Of a stretch of DNA of 64,000 nt, positions 16,000 to 24,688 are shown piece after piece. Made by a program: the position numbers and the translations under genes. This DNA is from Pseudoxanthomonas sp. GTDB lineage: Bacteria; Pseudomonadota; Gammaproteobacteria; Xanthomonadales; Xanthomonadaceae. Location: contig NZ_DASYGY010000009.1 of assembly GCF_035999195.1 (NCBI RefSeq), positions 124,001-188,000 of the forward strand, given 5' to 3'. Within the stretch, counting starts at the first letter, position 1. The number at the start of each line of letters is the position of its first letter. The notes beneath the pieces are model-generated. The model was not told the DNA's origin and made no database searches. It was given only the letters and a program-made list of their open reading frames with translations.

Positions 16000-16946
16000 G
16001 CCGTTTCCCCTGGATCGCGCTGGCCCTGACATTGGCCCTGACGGCTTGTAGTGGCCCGGCACCCAATGCCCGTGGCGAGGCCGAAGAAGGCCATGAGGCC
16101 GAAGAACAAGGCGAGCACGAAGAACGGCCCCAACAGACCACGATCGAGGCCCAAACGGCACAGTCCGCCGGCATCCGCGCCGCCCGCGTGGGTCCTGGCC
16201 AGATCGCCGATGAGCATGAAGTCCAAGGGCTGCTTACGCCGGTCGAAGGTCGCATCGCCCTGGTGACTGCACGTTTCCCCGGTCCTGTGCGTGCCGTTCG
16301 CGTAGGCGTGGGCGACCAGGTCAAGGCAGGACAGGTGCTCGCGACGGTGGAGAGCAACTTGAGCCTGACGACCTATTCCGTTACCGCCCCCATAAGCGGC
16401 GTGGTGATGGCGCGGACCGCCTCGGTCGGCACGTCTGCCGCCGAAGGCGCGCCCTTGTTCGAGATCGCAGATCTGTCCACCTTGTGGGTAGATCTGCATA
16501 TCTTCGGACGGGACGCCGGGCACATCGAAGCTGGTGTGCCGGTGACCGTGAGCCGATTGAGTGATAGCGTTTCCGAGCAGACGACCTTGGAACGCGTGCT
16601 GCCCGGCACCGCCACGGCCAGCCAAAGCACGATCGCACGCGCGAGCTTGCGCAATGCCGATGGACGCTGGCGGCCAGGTTCCGCCGTTAAAGCACGCATT
16701 ACCGTTGATCGCGCAGAAGCGGATCTGGTAGTCCCCGTGACCGCGCTGCAGACCGCCGAAGATCGGGACGTGGTGTACGTGCAACAGGGCGAGGTCTATC
16801 ACACGCGCCCGGTGAAGCTAGGCCGACGCGACGCCGAACGGGTGGAAGTCTTAGAAGGCCTGAAGGCCGGTGAGCAGGTGGTGGTGGCCCAGAGCTTCCT
16901 GGTCAAGGCCGACATCGAGAAGTCCACCGTCGAAGAAGAAGAGTGA
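15996..16946 (+). CDS. czcB: CzcB-type periplasmic adaptor (membrane fusion) lipoprotein
   Basis: This 316-residue protein begins with a lipoprotein signal (LALTLALTACSG; the Cys at about residue 19 is the lipidation site). A His/Glu-rich linker follows (residues 25-45). The barrel-sandwich halves show VGVGDQVKAGQVLATVES and APISGVVMARTASVGTSA, and the rest is the adaptor beta-barrel domain. It bridges CzcA and CzcC. The acidic His-containing linker could bind metal before transfer to the pump. It is coupled to czcC by overlap, and czcA starts 8 bp after its stop. Confidence 0.9.
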   Translation: MSRFPWIALALTLALTACSGPAPNARGEAEEGHEAEEQGEHEERPQQTTIEAQTAQSAGIRAARVGPGQIADEHEVQGLLTPVEGRIALVTARFPGPVRAVRVGVGDQVKAGQVLATVESNLSLTTYSVTAPISGVVMARTASVGTSAAEGAPLFEIADLSTLWVDLHIFGRDAGHIEAGVPVTVSRLSDSVSEQTTLERVLPGTATASQSTIARASLRNADGRWRPGSAVKARITVDRAEADLVVPVTALQTAEDRDVVYVQQGEVYHTRPVKLGRRDAERVEVLEGLKAGEQVVVAQSFLVKADIEKSTVEEEE

Positions 16947-16954
16947 GGCCCGCC

Positions 16955-19900
16955 ATGCTCGAACGCCTCATCCATTTTTCCATTCGCCATCGCTGGCTGA
17001 TGCTGGTACTGACCGCAGCGCTTATTGCGCTCGGCGTGTGGAGCTATCGTCAGCTGTCCATTGACGCCACGCCTGACATCACCAACGTCCAGGTCCAGAT
17101 CAACACCCAGGCGCCAGGTTACTCGCCGCTGGAAGCCGAGCAACGGGTGACATTCCCCATTGAAACGGCGATGGCCGGCTTGCCCCAGTTGGACTACAGC
17201 CGCTCGTTGTCTCGCTATGGGTTATCGCAGGTGACGGTCGTCTTCAAGGATGGGACGGACCTGTACTTCGCGCGCCAGCAGGTCGCCGAGCGCCTGCAGC
17301 AAATCACGTCTCAGCTTCCTGAGGGGCTAGATCCTGAGATGGGGCCGATCTCTACCGGTCTAGGTGAGATCTTCATGTACACGGTGGAAGCCGAGCCCGA
17401 TGCCCGCAAGCCCGATGGCTCCCCGTACACGGCCACGGACCTGCGGACGCTGCAGGATTGGGTGATCCGCCCGCAACTGCGCACCACGCCTGGGGTGACC
17501 GAGGTCAACACCATCGGTGGCTTTGAACGGCAGATCCACATCACTCCCGATCCAGCGCAACTGGTAGCCCTGGGATTCACGCTCCAAGACGTTGTTGGCG
17601 CGGTGATGCGCAACAACCAGAACGTGGGAGCCGGCTACATCGAGCGCAACGGGCAGCAGTTCCTGGTGCGCGTACCGGGCCAGCTACGGGATGTGGACGC
17701 GGTCGGCAGCATCGTGCTGGATCGTCGTGATGGCGTCCCGATCCGCGTGCGCGATGTCGCCACCGTTGGCGAAGGCAAGGAGCTGCGCACCGGCGCGGCC
17801 ACGCAGAACGGGCATGAGGTGGTCGTCGGTACGGCCTTTATGCTGTTTGGCGCCAACAGTCGCGACGTTTCTCGGGCCGCTGTGGCCAAGCTGGAGGCTG
17901 CCAACGCCAGTCTGCCCGAAGGTGTGCACGCCAAGGCGGTGTATGACCGCACGGCGTTGGTAGATCGCACCATAGGGACCGTTGCCAAGAACCTGATCGA
18001 AGGCGCGCTTCTGGTGGTGGTGGTGTTGTTCCTGTTACTGGGCAATGTCCGGGCGTCGTTGATCACCGCAGCTGTGATCCCGCTGGCCATGCTGTTCACC
18101 ATCATCGGCATGGTGCGAGGCAACGTATCGGGCAATCTGATGAGCCTGGGCGCGTTGGACTTCGGGCTTATCGTGGATGGTGCGGTCATCATCATCGAGA
18201 ACTGCCTGCGTCGTTTCGGCGAGGCGCAGAATGCGCTGGGCAGGCAACTCAACGATCAAGAGCGATATGACCTGACGGCTTCGGCAACGGCGGAAGTCAT
18301 TCGACCGAGCCTGTTCGGTCTGGGCATTATCGCGGCCGTCTATCTGCCGATCTTTGCCCTCTCCGGCGTCGAGGGGAAGATGTTCCACCCCATGGCCATT
18401 ACCGTCGTCCTGGCGCTGACCGGCGCGATGATGCTGTCGCTGACGTTCGTGCCAGCGGCCATTGCAACCTTCCTGCGTGGACGCGTGGCCGAGCACGATA
18501 ACCGACTGATGCGCTGGTCACGAGCTCGCTACACGCCGCTGCTGGATTGGGCGCTACGCCGTCGATTGGCCGTACTGGGCGGCGCCACGGTACTGGTGGT
18601 CGCGTGCGGCATCCTGGCCACGCGGCTGGGATCGGAGTTCGTGCCCAGCCTGGATGAGGGCGACATCACGCTGCAGCCGATGCGGATTCCAGGCACGAGT
18701 CTGGAGCAATCGGTGGCGATGCAGGAAACATTGGAGAAGCGATTGGCGCAGTTTCCCGAGGTGGCCAACATTTTCTCCAAGATCGGTACCGCCGAGGTAG
18801 CCACCGATCCGATGCCCCCCTCGATGGCCGACACGTTCCTCATGCTCAAGCCGCGGGATCAGTGGCCAGATCCCCGCAAGCCCAAGGCAGAGTTGATCGA
18901 AGAACTGGAGCAAGCCGCCAAGAAAATCCCCGGTAGCAACTATGAGTTCACCCAGCCCATCCAGATGCGCACGAACGAACTGATCTCCGGCGTCCGCTCG
19001 GACGTGGCGATCAAGGTCTATGGCGATGATCTGGATCAGCTCGCACGACTTGCTGGCCGCATCGAGCGGGCAATGCGTGAAGTGCCTGGTGCTGAGGACG
19101 TGAAGTCTGAGCAAGTGAGCGGACTGCCGTTGCTCACGGTAACCCCAGACCCGGTAGCGCTGGCACGGTATGGATTGAATCCAGGAGATGTGCAGGAGAC
19201 GGTGGCCACCGCTATCGGTGGTCAGGTAGCGGGCCAGTTCATTGAAGGCGATCGTCGCTTCGCTCTCGTGGTCCGGCTACCCGAAACATTGCGCTCAGAT
19301 CCGGCGGTGCTGGCAGACCTGCCGATTCCCTTGCCCGAGGACAATAGTCCCGATGAGTCCAGCCGTGAGGCGACATGGCGTGGCGGTAGCCCTCGGACCG
19401 TGCCGTTACGTGAGGTCGCTACCATCCAAGTCGAGCGTGGACCGAACCAGGTGAACCGCGAGAACGGCAAGCGACGCGTGGTCATCACGGCCAATGTGCG
19501 CGAACGCGATCTGGGAAGTTTCGTGGGAGATTTGCGCACCAAAATCGGCGAGGAAGTGAAGATGCCGGAAGGCTACTGGGTGGCCTATGGAGGCACGTTC
19601 GAGCAATTGATCTCCGCCAGCCAGCGCCTTTCCGTAGTCGTTCCGGTCACCTTGGCTCTCATATTTGCTCTGCTGTTCATGGCCTTTGGGTCGGCAAAGG
19701 ACGCTGCGATCGTGTTCAGCGGGGTACCGCTGGCGCTGACCGGCGGCGTCATCGCGCTGGCGCTGCGCGGAATTCCGTTGTCCATCTCCGCCGGCGTGGG
19801 CTTCATCGCCCTATCGGGCGTGGCGGTGTTGAACGGCTTGGTCATGATTGCCTTCATCCGACGCCTGCGCGAACAAGGCGATCCGCTGGATGAGGCCGTG

Positions 19901-20143
19901 CGCGATGGTGCGCTCGGCAGGCTGCGTCCGGTGCTGATGACCGCGCTGGTGGCTTCTTTGGGCTTCTTGCCGATGGCTCTCAATGTCGGTGCGGGTTCGG
20001 AAGTCCAGCGGCCCCTGGCGACCGTGGTGATCGGTGGCATCTTGTCCTCGACCGCCTTGACCCTGTTTGTATTGCCCGTGCTGTACCGGTGGTTACACCG
20101 TGAGCGCGACCGGCCCGTTCTCCCGACCACGGCGCTCGCATGA
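16955..20143 (+). CDS. czcA: CzcA-type heavy-metal RND efflux pump
   Basis: This 1062-residue inner-membrane protein has the RND layout of 12 transmembrane helices and two large periplasmic loops. The proton-relay motif reads GALDFGLIVDGAVIIIENCL (about residues 402-421), matching the HME1 (Zn/Co/Cd) type with DFG-x3-DGAV-x3-EN. The C-terminal half contains a Ser/Asp-rich insertion (PEDNSPDESSREATW, about residues 800-815). The ATG at 16955 is preferred over the GTG at 16943, since family members begin M-x-ERLI and a purine-rich site precedes it. It exports periplasmic divalent metals using the proton gradient through CzcBC. Confidence 0.92.
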   Translation: MLERLIHFSIRHRWLMLVLTAALIALGVWSYRQLSIDATPDITNVQVQINTQAPGYSPLEAEQRVTFPIETAMAGLPQLDYSRSLSRYGLSQVTVVFKDGTDLYFARQQVAERLQQITSQLPEGLDPEMGPISTGLGEIFMYTVEAEPDARKPDGSPYTATDLRTLQDWVIRPQLRTTPGVTEVNTIGGFERQIHITPDPAQLVALGFTLQDVVGAVMRNNQNVGAGYIERNGQQFLVRVPGQLRDVDAVGSIVLDRRDGVPIRVRDVATVGEGKELRTGAATQNGHEVVVGTAFMLFGANSRDVSRAAVAKLEAANASLPEGVHAKAVYDRTALVDRTIGTVAKNLIEGALLVVVVLFLLLGNVRASLITAAVIPLAMLFTIIGMVRGNVSGNLMSLGALDFGLIVDGAVIIIENCLRRFGEAQNALGRQLNDQERYDLTASATAEVIRPSLFGLGIIAAVYLPIFALSGVEGKMFHPMAITVVLALTGAMMLSLTFVPAAIATFLRGRVAEHDNRLMRWSRARYTPLLDWALRRRLAVLGGATVLVVACGILATRLGSEFVPSLDEGDITLQPMRIPGTSLEQSVAMQETLEKRLAQFPEVANIFSKIGTAEVATDPMPPSMADTFLMLKPRDQWPDPRKPKAELIEELEQAAKKIPGSNYEFTQPIQMRTNELISGVRSDVAIKVYGDDLDQLARLAGRIERAMREVPGAEDVKSEQVSGLPLLTVTPDPVALARYGLNPGDVQETVATAIGGQVAGQFIEGDRRFALVVRLPETLRSDPAVLADLPIPLPEDNSPDESSREATWRGGSPRTVPLREVATIQVERGPNQVNRENGKRRVVITANVRERDLGSFVGDLRTKIGEEVKMPEGYWVAYGGTFEQLISASQRLSVVVPVTLALIFALLFMAFGSAKDAAIVFSGVPLALTGGVIALALRGIPLSISAGVGFIALSGVAVLNGLVMIAFIRRLREQGDPLDEAVRDGALGRLRPVLMTALVASLGFLPMALNVGAGSEVQRPLATVVIGGILSSTALTLFVLPVLYRWLHRERDRPVLPTTALA

Positions 20144-20152
20144 GGCAGCATC

Positions 20153-20428
20153 ATGCCCAAGCCTGACCTGGAAATTGTGCGTGCGGCGATGTTCGCCGAT
20201 CCCGGGGTGAAGGCGGTCGACGATCTGCGGTGGATGCCTGCCGCATCCGGGCTGGGCATTCAGGCCACGGTGACAGTGGCCTCATCGGCGGTGGACCTGG
20301 CCACAGTGCAGGCCGTCGTGGGCCAGATTCTCGCCACTCAGTTCGGCGTAACAGAACTACACCTGACATTCAACGATCCCGGGCCGGCACCGGCGCAACC
20401 GACCCGTGGGCCTATCGAAAAGAGGTAA
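20153..20428 (+). CDS. Small soluble protein resembling a CDF cytoplasmic domain
   Basis: This 91-residue protein ends the czc operon, 9 bp after czcA. The order 'DPGVKAVDDLRW ... GIQATVTV ... VQAVVGQILATQFGVTELHLTF' mirrors the alpha-beta layout of the CDF ZT-dimer domain (V-x-D-L-x-W, a long strand, a helix, then f-x-[IV]-x-x-x-[HT]-l). The CDF protein in this operon lacks that domain. Homology is weak and seen only by eye; it could equally be an independent small ferredoxin-like protein. A strong terminator follows it directly. Confidence 0.5.
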   Translation: MPKPDLEIVRAAMFADPGVKAVDDLRWMPAASGLGIQATVTVASSAVDLATVQAVVGQILATQFGVTELHLTFNDPGPAPAQPTRGPIEKR

Positions 20429-20430
20429 AG

Positions 20431-20455
20431 CGGAGGGCGGCATTGCCGCCCTCCG
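20431..20455 (+). terminator. Terminator hairpin of the czc operon
   Basis: CGGAGGGCGGC and GCCGCCCTCCG form a perfect 11-bp stem with loop ATT, just after the last gene of the block. There is no long T-tract downstream, so it may also serve the convergent reading from the other side. Confidence 0.7.
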
Positions 20456-20460
20456 AACCC

Positions 20461-20712
20461 TCAACCAATCCAACCGAAGGCAAACACCGTTCCCAAGGTC
20501 GTGCTGAGCGCTGCTACGCCCCACAACCCAAACGCTGATCCGTCGCAATCGCGTGCAGGTGGCGGCCAGCCTGGGGTCGGCTGGGCACGGAGGAGCGCGT
20601 GCTCGCCATAGCAGTGCGCCAGAGAGCGCCAGCAGGCCAAAGGCCAGGCCGAACACCAACGCCTTGTGCAGCCCACCGGGCGCGCCGGCAGCGTGGGAGC
20701 AGCACCCGACTA
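20461..20712 (-). pseudogene. Possible frameshifted two-helix membrane protein
   Basis: On the minus strand one frame reads GCCSHAAGAPGGLHKALV followed by the hydrophobic FGLAFGLLALSGALLW. Another frame downstream reads FGLWGVAALSTTLGTVFAFG and then stops at 20461. Joined by a single frame change near 20550 they would make a roughly 80-residue protein with two membrane segments. No good start codon precedes the first part. It may be a decayed small transporter-like gene or chance. Confidence 0.3.
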
Positions 20713-21798
20713 GTCTCGGGACTCATAGACTTGGTGCCCTGGCCAGGCGCAGGCGCCTGCCAGGACAAAGGCCACGCTTTGCCGGGCCCGCGTGAACGCC
20801 ACGTAGTACTTCGCCGGTGAGGTGATACGGGAGGCGTCAGCGGTGCGCAGGAACTGGGCCAGGGGGCCATTGGGATAGATCAGCACGCGGGAGTATGTCC
20901 GTCCCTTGGCTTGTCCAAAGTTGACCGCAGGATAGCCATCGCAGGCTTCCCGCCGGTCGTAACGCAGGACGGTGGGCGCGAACTGCAGTACATATTTTTG
21001 CACCAGAGTGGGTGCCACCACATAAATGCCCTCATGCCCGGTCAGCTCGCTATTTCCTGACTCGGTGCGCGGCATCTGCGGATACAGCGCATCGGCCAGA
21101 TCACACAGCGACTGCGCACAGCGGTGGCTGATCACCCGATGCTGGATCTGACACAAGTTCCGCGCCTGCCAGGCTTGGAAAAGCCCCATCATGGCCACAC
21201 CACGGTATTGCTGGTGACGCGGAGAATGGTTGGTGGCGTAGGTCGCCTGGCGGGTATCACCCACCAGCGTGATCTCGATGCCGCTGGAGAGCAGGCGCTC
21301 GACCAGGTCCAGGTCGTAGCCGGCCAAGTCCTGGACCTCATCGATGTAGAGCTCGTCGTACATGGCCGCCAAACGCTCGATGACACGGCCTTGGGTAATC
21401 TCATCGCAGCGCACGGCAAAGTCAGCGGCGCGATCGGAATATATTCGATCGCCGGCCAGATAGTGACGAGCCACCTGACTACGGGGAGCACGATTGTTGG
21501 TCCTGCCCTCAACGAAGAGGATGGACTCCACGCGGGGCTGGGCACACAGCGCCGCCTGATAGGGCCGAATGCACTCGCGCAGCAGAAAGCTGTACCAACT
21601 GTAGAGCGACACGTGCGCCGGCACGGCGCCAGCCTGCCGTTCAAACGCGCGCCTGATCTCTTCCAGGTTCTCAAGCGTGTAGGTCAGGATGGCGATCCGG
21701 CGTTGCGGGCGCGCCAGGGACTGGCGCACCAACATCGTCGTCTTGCCCGAACCGGCCGCCGAGAGCAGTACCTGATTAGGCGATGGCACGCTGGACAT
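20710..21798 (-). CDS. gajB: UvrD-like helicase of a Gabija-like defence pair
   Basis: This 362-residue superfamily 1 helicase has Walker A SAAGSGKT (13-20), Walker B/DExQ-like YIDEVQDL (151-158), motif III-like VGDTRQATY (179-187), an Arg-containing IQHRVISHRCAQ and motif VI VAFTRARQSVAF (about 332-343). Its start overlaps the end of the OLD nuclease gene by 23 bp. That order, OLD-family nuclease then UvrD-like helicase, is the Gabija anti-phage system (GajA-GajB), in which the nuclease cuts phage DNA when nucleotides run low. It is shorter than the roughly 490-residue GajB of Bacillus cereus, so accessory 1B/2B insertions may be reduced. The gene symbol is given by analogy. Confidence 0.7.
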   Translation of the reverse strand: MSSVPSPNQVLLSAAGSGKTTMLVRQSLARPQRRIAILTYTLENLEEIRRAFERQAGAVPAHVSLYSWYSFLLRECIRPYQAALCAQPRVESILFVEGRTNNRAPRSQVARHYLAGDRIYSDRAADFAVRCDEITQGRVIERLAAMYDELYIDEVQDLAGYDLDLVERLLSSGIEITLVGDTRQATYATNHSPRHQQYRGVAMMGLFQAWQARNLCQIQHRVISHRCAQSLCDLADALYPQMPRTESGNSELTGHEGIYVVAPTLVQKYVLQFAPTVLRYDRREACDGYPAVNFGQAKGRTYSRVLIYPNGPLAQFLRTADASRITSPAKYYVAFTRARQSVAFVLAGACAWPGHQVYESRD

Positions 21799-23353
21799 AG
21801 TCCGGAAACACGATCGAGTGGGGACTATTGAAGATGGCCAACGCTGTATCGGTCTTGTTGCCCTTCATGAACTTCAACAGCGCCGCCTCATCGGCGAACG
21901 TTTTATCCAACACCAGATTCAATTGCGCCAGCGTATTTGCCTTGATCAATTGTTGCTCCAGCGAGGGTGCGTCCTCATCGGAGTCATAGTAGATGTAGTT
22001 CAGGAAATCAGCGTAGCGTTCCTGCAGCAGGGCTACGTCGCCGTCGTTGTCGGTAACGACAGCGGTTGGGATATCCAGGCGTTGGGCGATCTGCAGAAAT
22101 CGCTTGAAGGCCAGGGAGTTGACCGAGATCACGTCCACGCCACGGGCCAACGGCGACACGCCGTGGTGATCCTTGAAGGCTCGCTGGACGATCAACTCGT
22201 CCGAGGGGCCCTCGACAAGGATCGCCTGCTTGGCCAGGATCAACCGCAGGGTGTCATGACCCGGCAGCTTCATGAAGTAGTCGTGCGTATCGGTCGGCAG
22301 TTGGTCCAGTTTTATGTGTCCGCGTGCACTGAAGAGGATCACGTTGTCCACGCCGAGCTTGTTCAACACGAAGCTGCTATGCGTTGCAATGATGACTTGC
22401 TGGGCGGTGGACAGAGCTGCGATCTTGTCGATCAGTTGGGTCATACTGGAGAAGGACAGATGATTCTCGGGCTCTTCTACCAGCAGCACGTGCGCAGCAC
22501 CGGCCGCGCGCATGGCCAGTTTCATTTTGACCGCACTCTGTTCGCCTTTGCCGGCGTGGGTGAAAGGAAGATCGTCCAGGTAGGGAGACAGACTGGCCTC
22601 CCACGTCGACCGCGCCGAGGTGTCCACACCCACGGTCAGCGTCTTATTGCTGACATCGCCCGCATTTTCGGCCAGGAACGTGTTGATGGCCGCCACGTCC
22701 GTTTCCTGGGAAAAGCTCTGCCGCATGCGGCGATAACTCAGCGACAAGGCCACGCGCTGAGCCGGAGAAAGCACCTGGTCGATGATGCTGCCGATGTAGC
22801 GATCCGTGCCTGAAAAGGTCTTGGCACTGGTGGTATCGATTATCGTGGAGTCGAATGGGATGCCGCGGGCGGTGACGCCATTGTTGGCGAAGGAATACCA
22901 GCGGACGGTGTAGTACTCCACCGGCAAGCTGCCCCCCTGGTGCTCGCGCAAATAGGCATCGAACTCGGGGCGATAGTCTTCGTTGAGTTCGATCAGCAGC
23001 CGAATGCCGGCCATGTCAGCGCCGAGGGAGTTGTTGGTACCCCGCAATGAAGCCAGGGTGGCATCCCGTCCGAGGTAAGCCTCGATCACGATCCGCGGAG
23101 GCGAACCAGGCTGTCCATCCCGCAGACGTGCCAGATACTCGTCGACAGCCGGTTGGTGGAACAGGTAGGGGGTGATTTCGTAGGCGATGCCTCGTCCGTG
23201 CAATTGGCCGGTCACGACAGCATGAATAGCTTCCAATAGCGTGGACTTGCCGACCTCGTTGTTGCCCACGATCAGGTTCATGTGGGGGTTGAGCGGCAAA
23301 TCCAGGTGGCCAAACGCCTTGAAGTTCTCGATGACGACTCGTTCGATCGGCAT
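21776..23353 (-). CDS. gajA: OLD-family ATPase/TOPRIM nuclease of a Gabija-like defence pair
   Basis: This 525-residue protein has an ABC-type ATPase with Walker A VGNNEVGKST (29-38), a signature-like GKGEQSAVK (268-276), Walker B LLVEEPENHLS (290-300) and an ATHSSF switch (323-328). A TOPRIM nuclease domain follows, with AILVEGPSDELIV (E381) and VVTDNDGD (D435, D437). This is the layout of OLD nucleases and of GajA, which is about 580 residues in the best-studied Gabija system. It is co-transcribed with the overlapping helicase gene. The pair sits between metal genes and a KfrA-like gene, as usual for defence cargo on islands. Confidence 0.75.
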   Translation of the reverse strand: MPIERVVIENFKAFGHLDLPLNPHMNLIVGNNEVGKSTLLEAIHAVVTGQLHGRGIAYEITPYLFHQPAVDEYLARLRDGQPGSPPRIVIEAYLGRDATLASLRGTNNSLGADMAGIRLLIELNEDYRPEFDAYLREHQGGSLPVEYYTVRWYSFANNGVTARGIPFDSTIIDTTSAKTFSGTDRYIGSIIDQVLSPAQRVALSLSYRRMRQSFSQETDVAAINTFLAENAGDVSNKTLTVGVDTSARSTWEASLSPYLDDLPFTHAGKGEQSAVKMKLAMRAAGAAHVLLVEEPENHLSFSSMTQLIDKIAALSTAQQVIIATHSSFVLNKLGVDNVILFSARGHIKLDQLPTDTHDYFMKLPGHDTLRLILAKQAILVEGPSDELIVQRAFKDHHGVSPLARGVDVISVNSLAFKRFLQIAQRLDIPTAVVTDNDGDVALLQERYADFLNYIYYDSDEDAPSLEQQLIKANTLAQLNLVLDKTFADEAALLKFMKGNKTDTALAIFNSPHSIVFPDYVQRAIA

Positions 23354-23494
23354 GGTTCATCCCTGTACGACTGCAGCGCGAGCACGGCGCCCGGAGCCAT
23401 CCGGACACGCCGGCATGGCGTTCATACTAAACCGGGCCAGTGGGGCGGATTTCGTACGGGTGAGACACCCCGGAGGCGGCTGGCGGCCGATCAC

Positions 23495-23519
23495 GCGGGA
23501 TAATTCAACATTATCCCGC
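23495..23519. promoter_or_regulatory. Perfect 10-5-10 palindrome between gajA and the kfrA-like gene
   Basis: GCGGGATAAT and ATTATCCCGC flank TCAAC. The geometry (10-5-10) equals the operator at 8730, but the sequence differs. It lies 142 bp upstream of gajA and 97 bp upstream of kfrA. It may be an operator for one of them. Confidence 0.55.
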
Positions 23520-23564
23520 CTGAGCAAAGCCGCCGCCGAACGGCCGCCTGCACTCTTTATTAGT

Positions 23565-23593
23565 ATGTAATTACATGGTATGTAATACATTAC
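23565..23593. promoter_or_regulatory. Tandem palindromes upstream of the KfrA-like gene
   Basis: ATGTAATTACAT (23565-23576) is a perfect palindrome. It is followed by ATGTAATACAT (23580-23590), which overlaps GTAAT-AC-ATTAC (23582-23593). KfrA proteins bind palindromes in their own promoter, so these are likely autoregulatory sites, 22-50 bp before the start codon. Confidence 0.6.
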
Positions 23594-23615
23594 GAAATAA
23601 TTGGAGAACAGCATC

Positions 23616-24668
23616 ATGGCGCGCGCAGGACTCTACAAAGGGGATGTCCAGAAAGCGCGTGACGCGCTGCTGGCCCAAGGCAAGAAGCCTTCCGTGGACG
23701 CGGTTCGGGTGGCTCTGGGCAACACGGGCTCCAAGACCACGATCCATCGCTACTTGCGTGAACTGGAAGAGGAGGAGGGCGGCGGTCCGTCACGTGCGGT
23801 GGCCGTGAGTGAGGCCTTGCAAGACTTGGTCGCGCGCCTGGCTGCGCGACTTCAAGAGGAGGCAGAAGCGATCCTCACCAGGGAGCGAGAACGCCATGGG
23901 GCCGAACTCCAGCGTCAGCAACAAGCGCTTTCCACCGCCCAACAGGAAGCCGCTGCCCTGGGCAGTCAGCTGCAGCGCACTGAGACCAGCTTGACGCAAG
24001 AGCAAGCCGCTCACGCCCTACTTCAGCAGAATCTGCGCGACAAGGTCGCGGAAATCGCCCAGTTGAATGAGCGCATCGCCGGCATGACGGTGCGGCTGGC
24101 TGATTACGAGGCGCATACGCGTTCTCTGGAGGACAAGCATGCCCACGCCCGGGAAGCGCTCGAGCACTACCGCGCTTCAACCAAAGAGCAGCGCGAGCAA
24201 GAGCTTCGCCGTCACGAGCATCAGATCCAAGAGCTGCAAGTAGCCTTACGTCAGGCCAATGAAGCCTTGGGCGCGAAGAATCAGGAGCTGTTGGTGCTTA
24301 ACCGCGACAATGGCCAATGGCTGGAGCGCCATGGGCGGATTGAGCGTGAGCTTGTCCAGTTGAGGCAGGTCCACGAAGGCCAACACAGCGAGATCGTGGC
24401 GTTGCGCCAGACCGCAACGGACCACATGGCACTGCAGGAGCGCTGGAAGACTGACGTCAAGGCCTTGGATGCCCTGCGCAGCGAGCTAGCTCAAGTCCAA
24501 GACACCCTTGCGCAGGAGCGTGAGCGCCGCCAGAGCGCTGAAGCCGATGCGTTGCGTGCCAACGCGCGTCTTGAAGCGCTGGAGCCCCTGCTGAATCAAC
24601 TGACGCCGGCACAAAATACGGTGAAGAGAACCCGGCGCAGCAGTACGCAGGGTGGGGGAGCGGACTAA
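23616..24668 (+). CDS. KfrA-like DNA-binding coiled-coil protein
   Basis: This 350-residue protein starts at an ATG with GGAG at 23603-23606. Residues 1-60 form a KfrA N-terminal DNA-binding domain (PF11740 type): YKGDVQKARDALLAQGKKPS, then VRVALGNTGSKTTIHRYL. Nearly all the rest is a long coiled coil rich in Gln, Glu, Arg and Ala (about residues 70-330), ending in a basic tail KRTRRSSTQ. KfrA proteins on plasmids bind their own promoter and help segregation or build filaments. Its presence on this island hints at plasmid or ICE ancestry. It is convergent with the unknown module gene at 24689, 20 bp away. Confidence 0.75.
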   Translation: MARAGLYKGDVQKARDALLAQGKKPSVDAVRVALGNTGSKTTIHRYLRELEEEEGGGPSRAVAVSEALQDLVARLAARLQEEAEAILTRERERHGAELQRQQQALSTAQQEAAALGSQLQRTETSLTQEQAAHALLQQNLRDKVAEIAQLNERIAGMTVRLADYEAHTRSLEDKHAHAREALEHYRASTKEQREQELRRHEHQIQELQVALRQANEALGAKNQELLVLNRDNGQWLERHGRIERELVQLRQVHEGQHSEIVALRQTATDHMALQERWKTDVKALDALRSELAQVQDTLAQERERRQSAEADALRANARLEALEPLLNQLTPAQNTVKRTRRSSTQGGGAD

Positions 24669-24688
24669 CGAGGCTACTCGTTTGCCTG

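Noticed and set aside
15427..16161. A 244-codon minus-strand frame, with another over 15834-16802
   Set aside because: Both are antisense to czcC and czcB; GC-rich coding DNA often leaves long open frames on the opposite strand.
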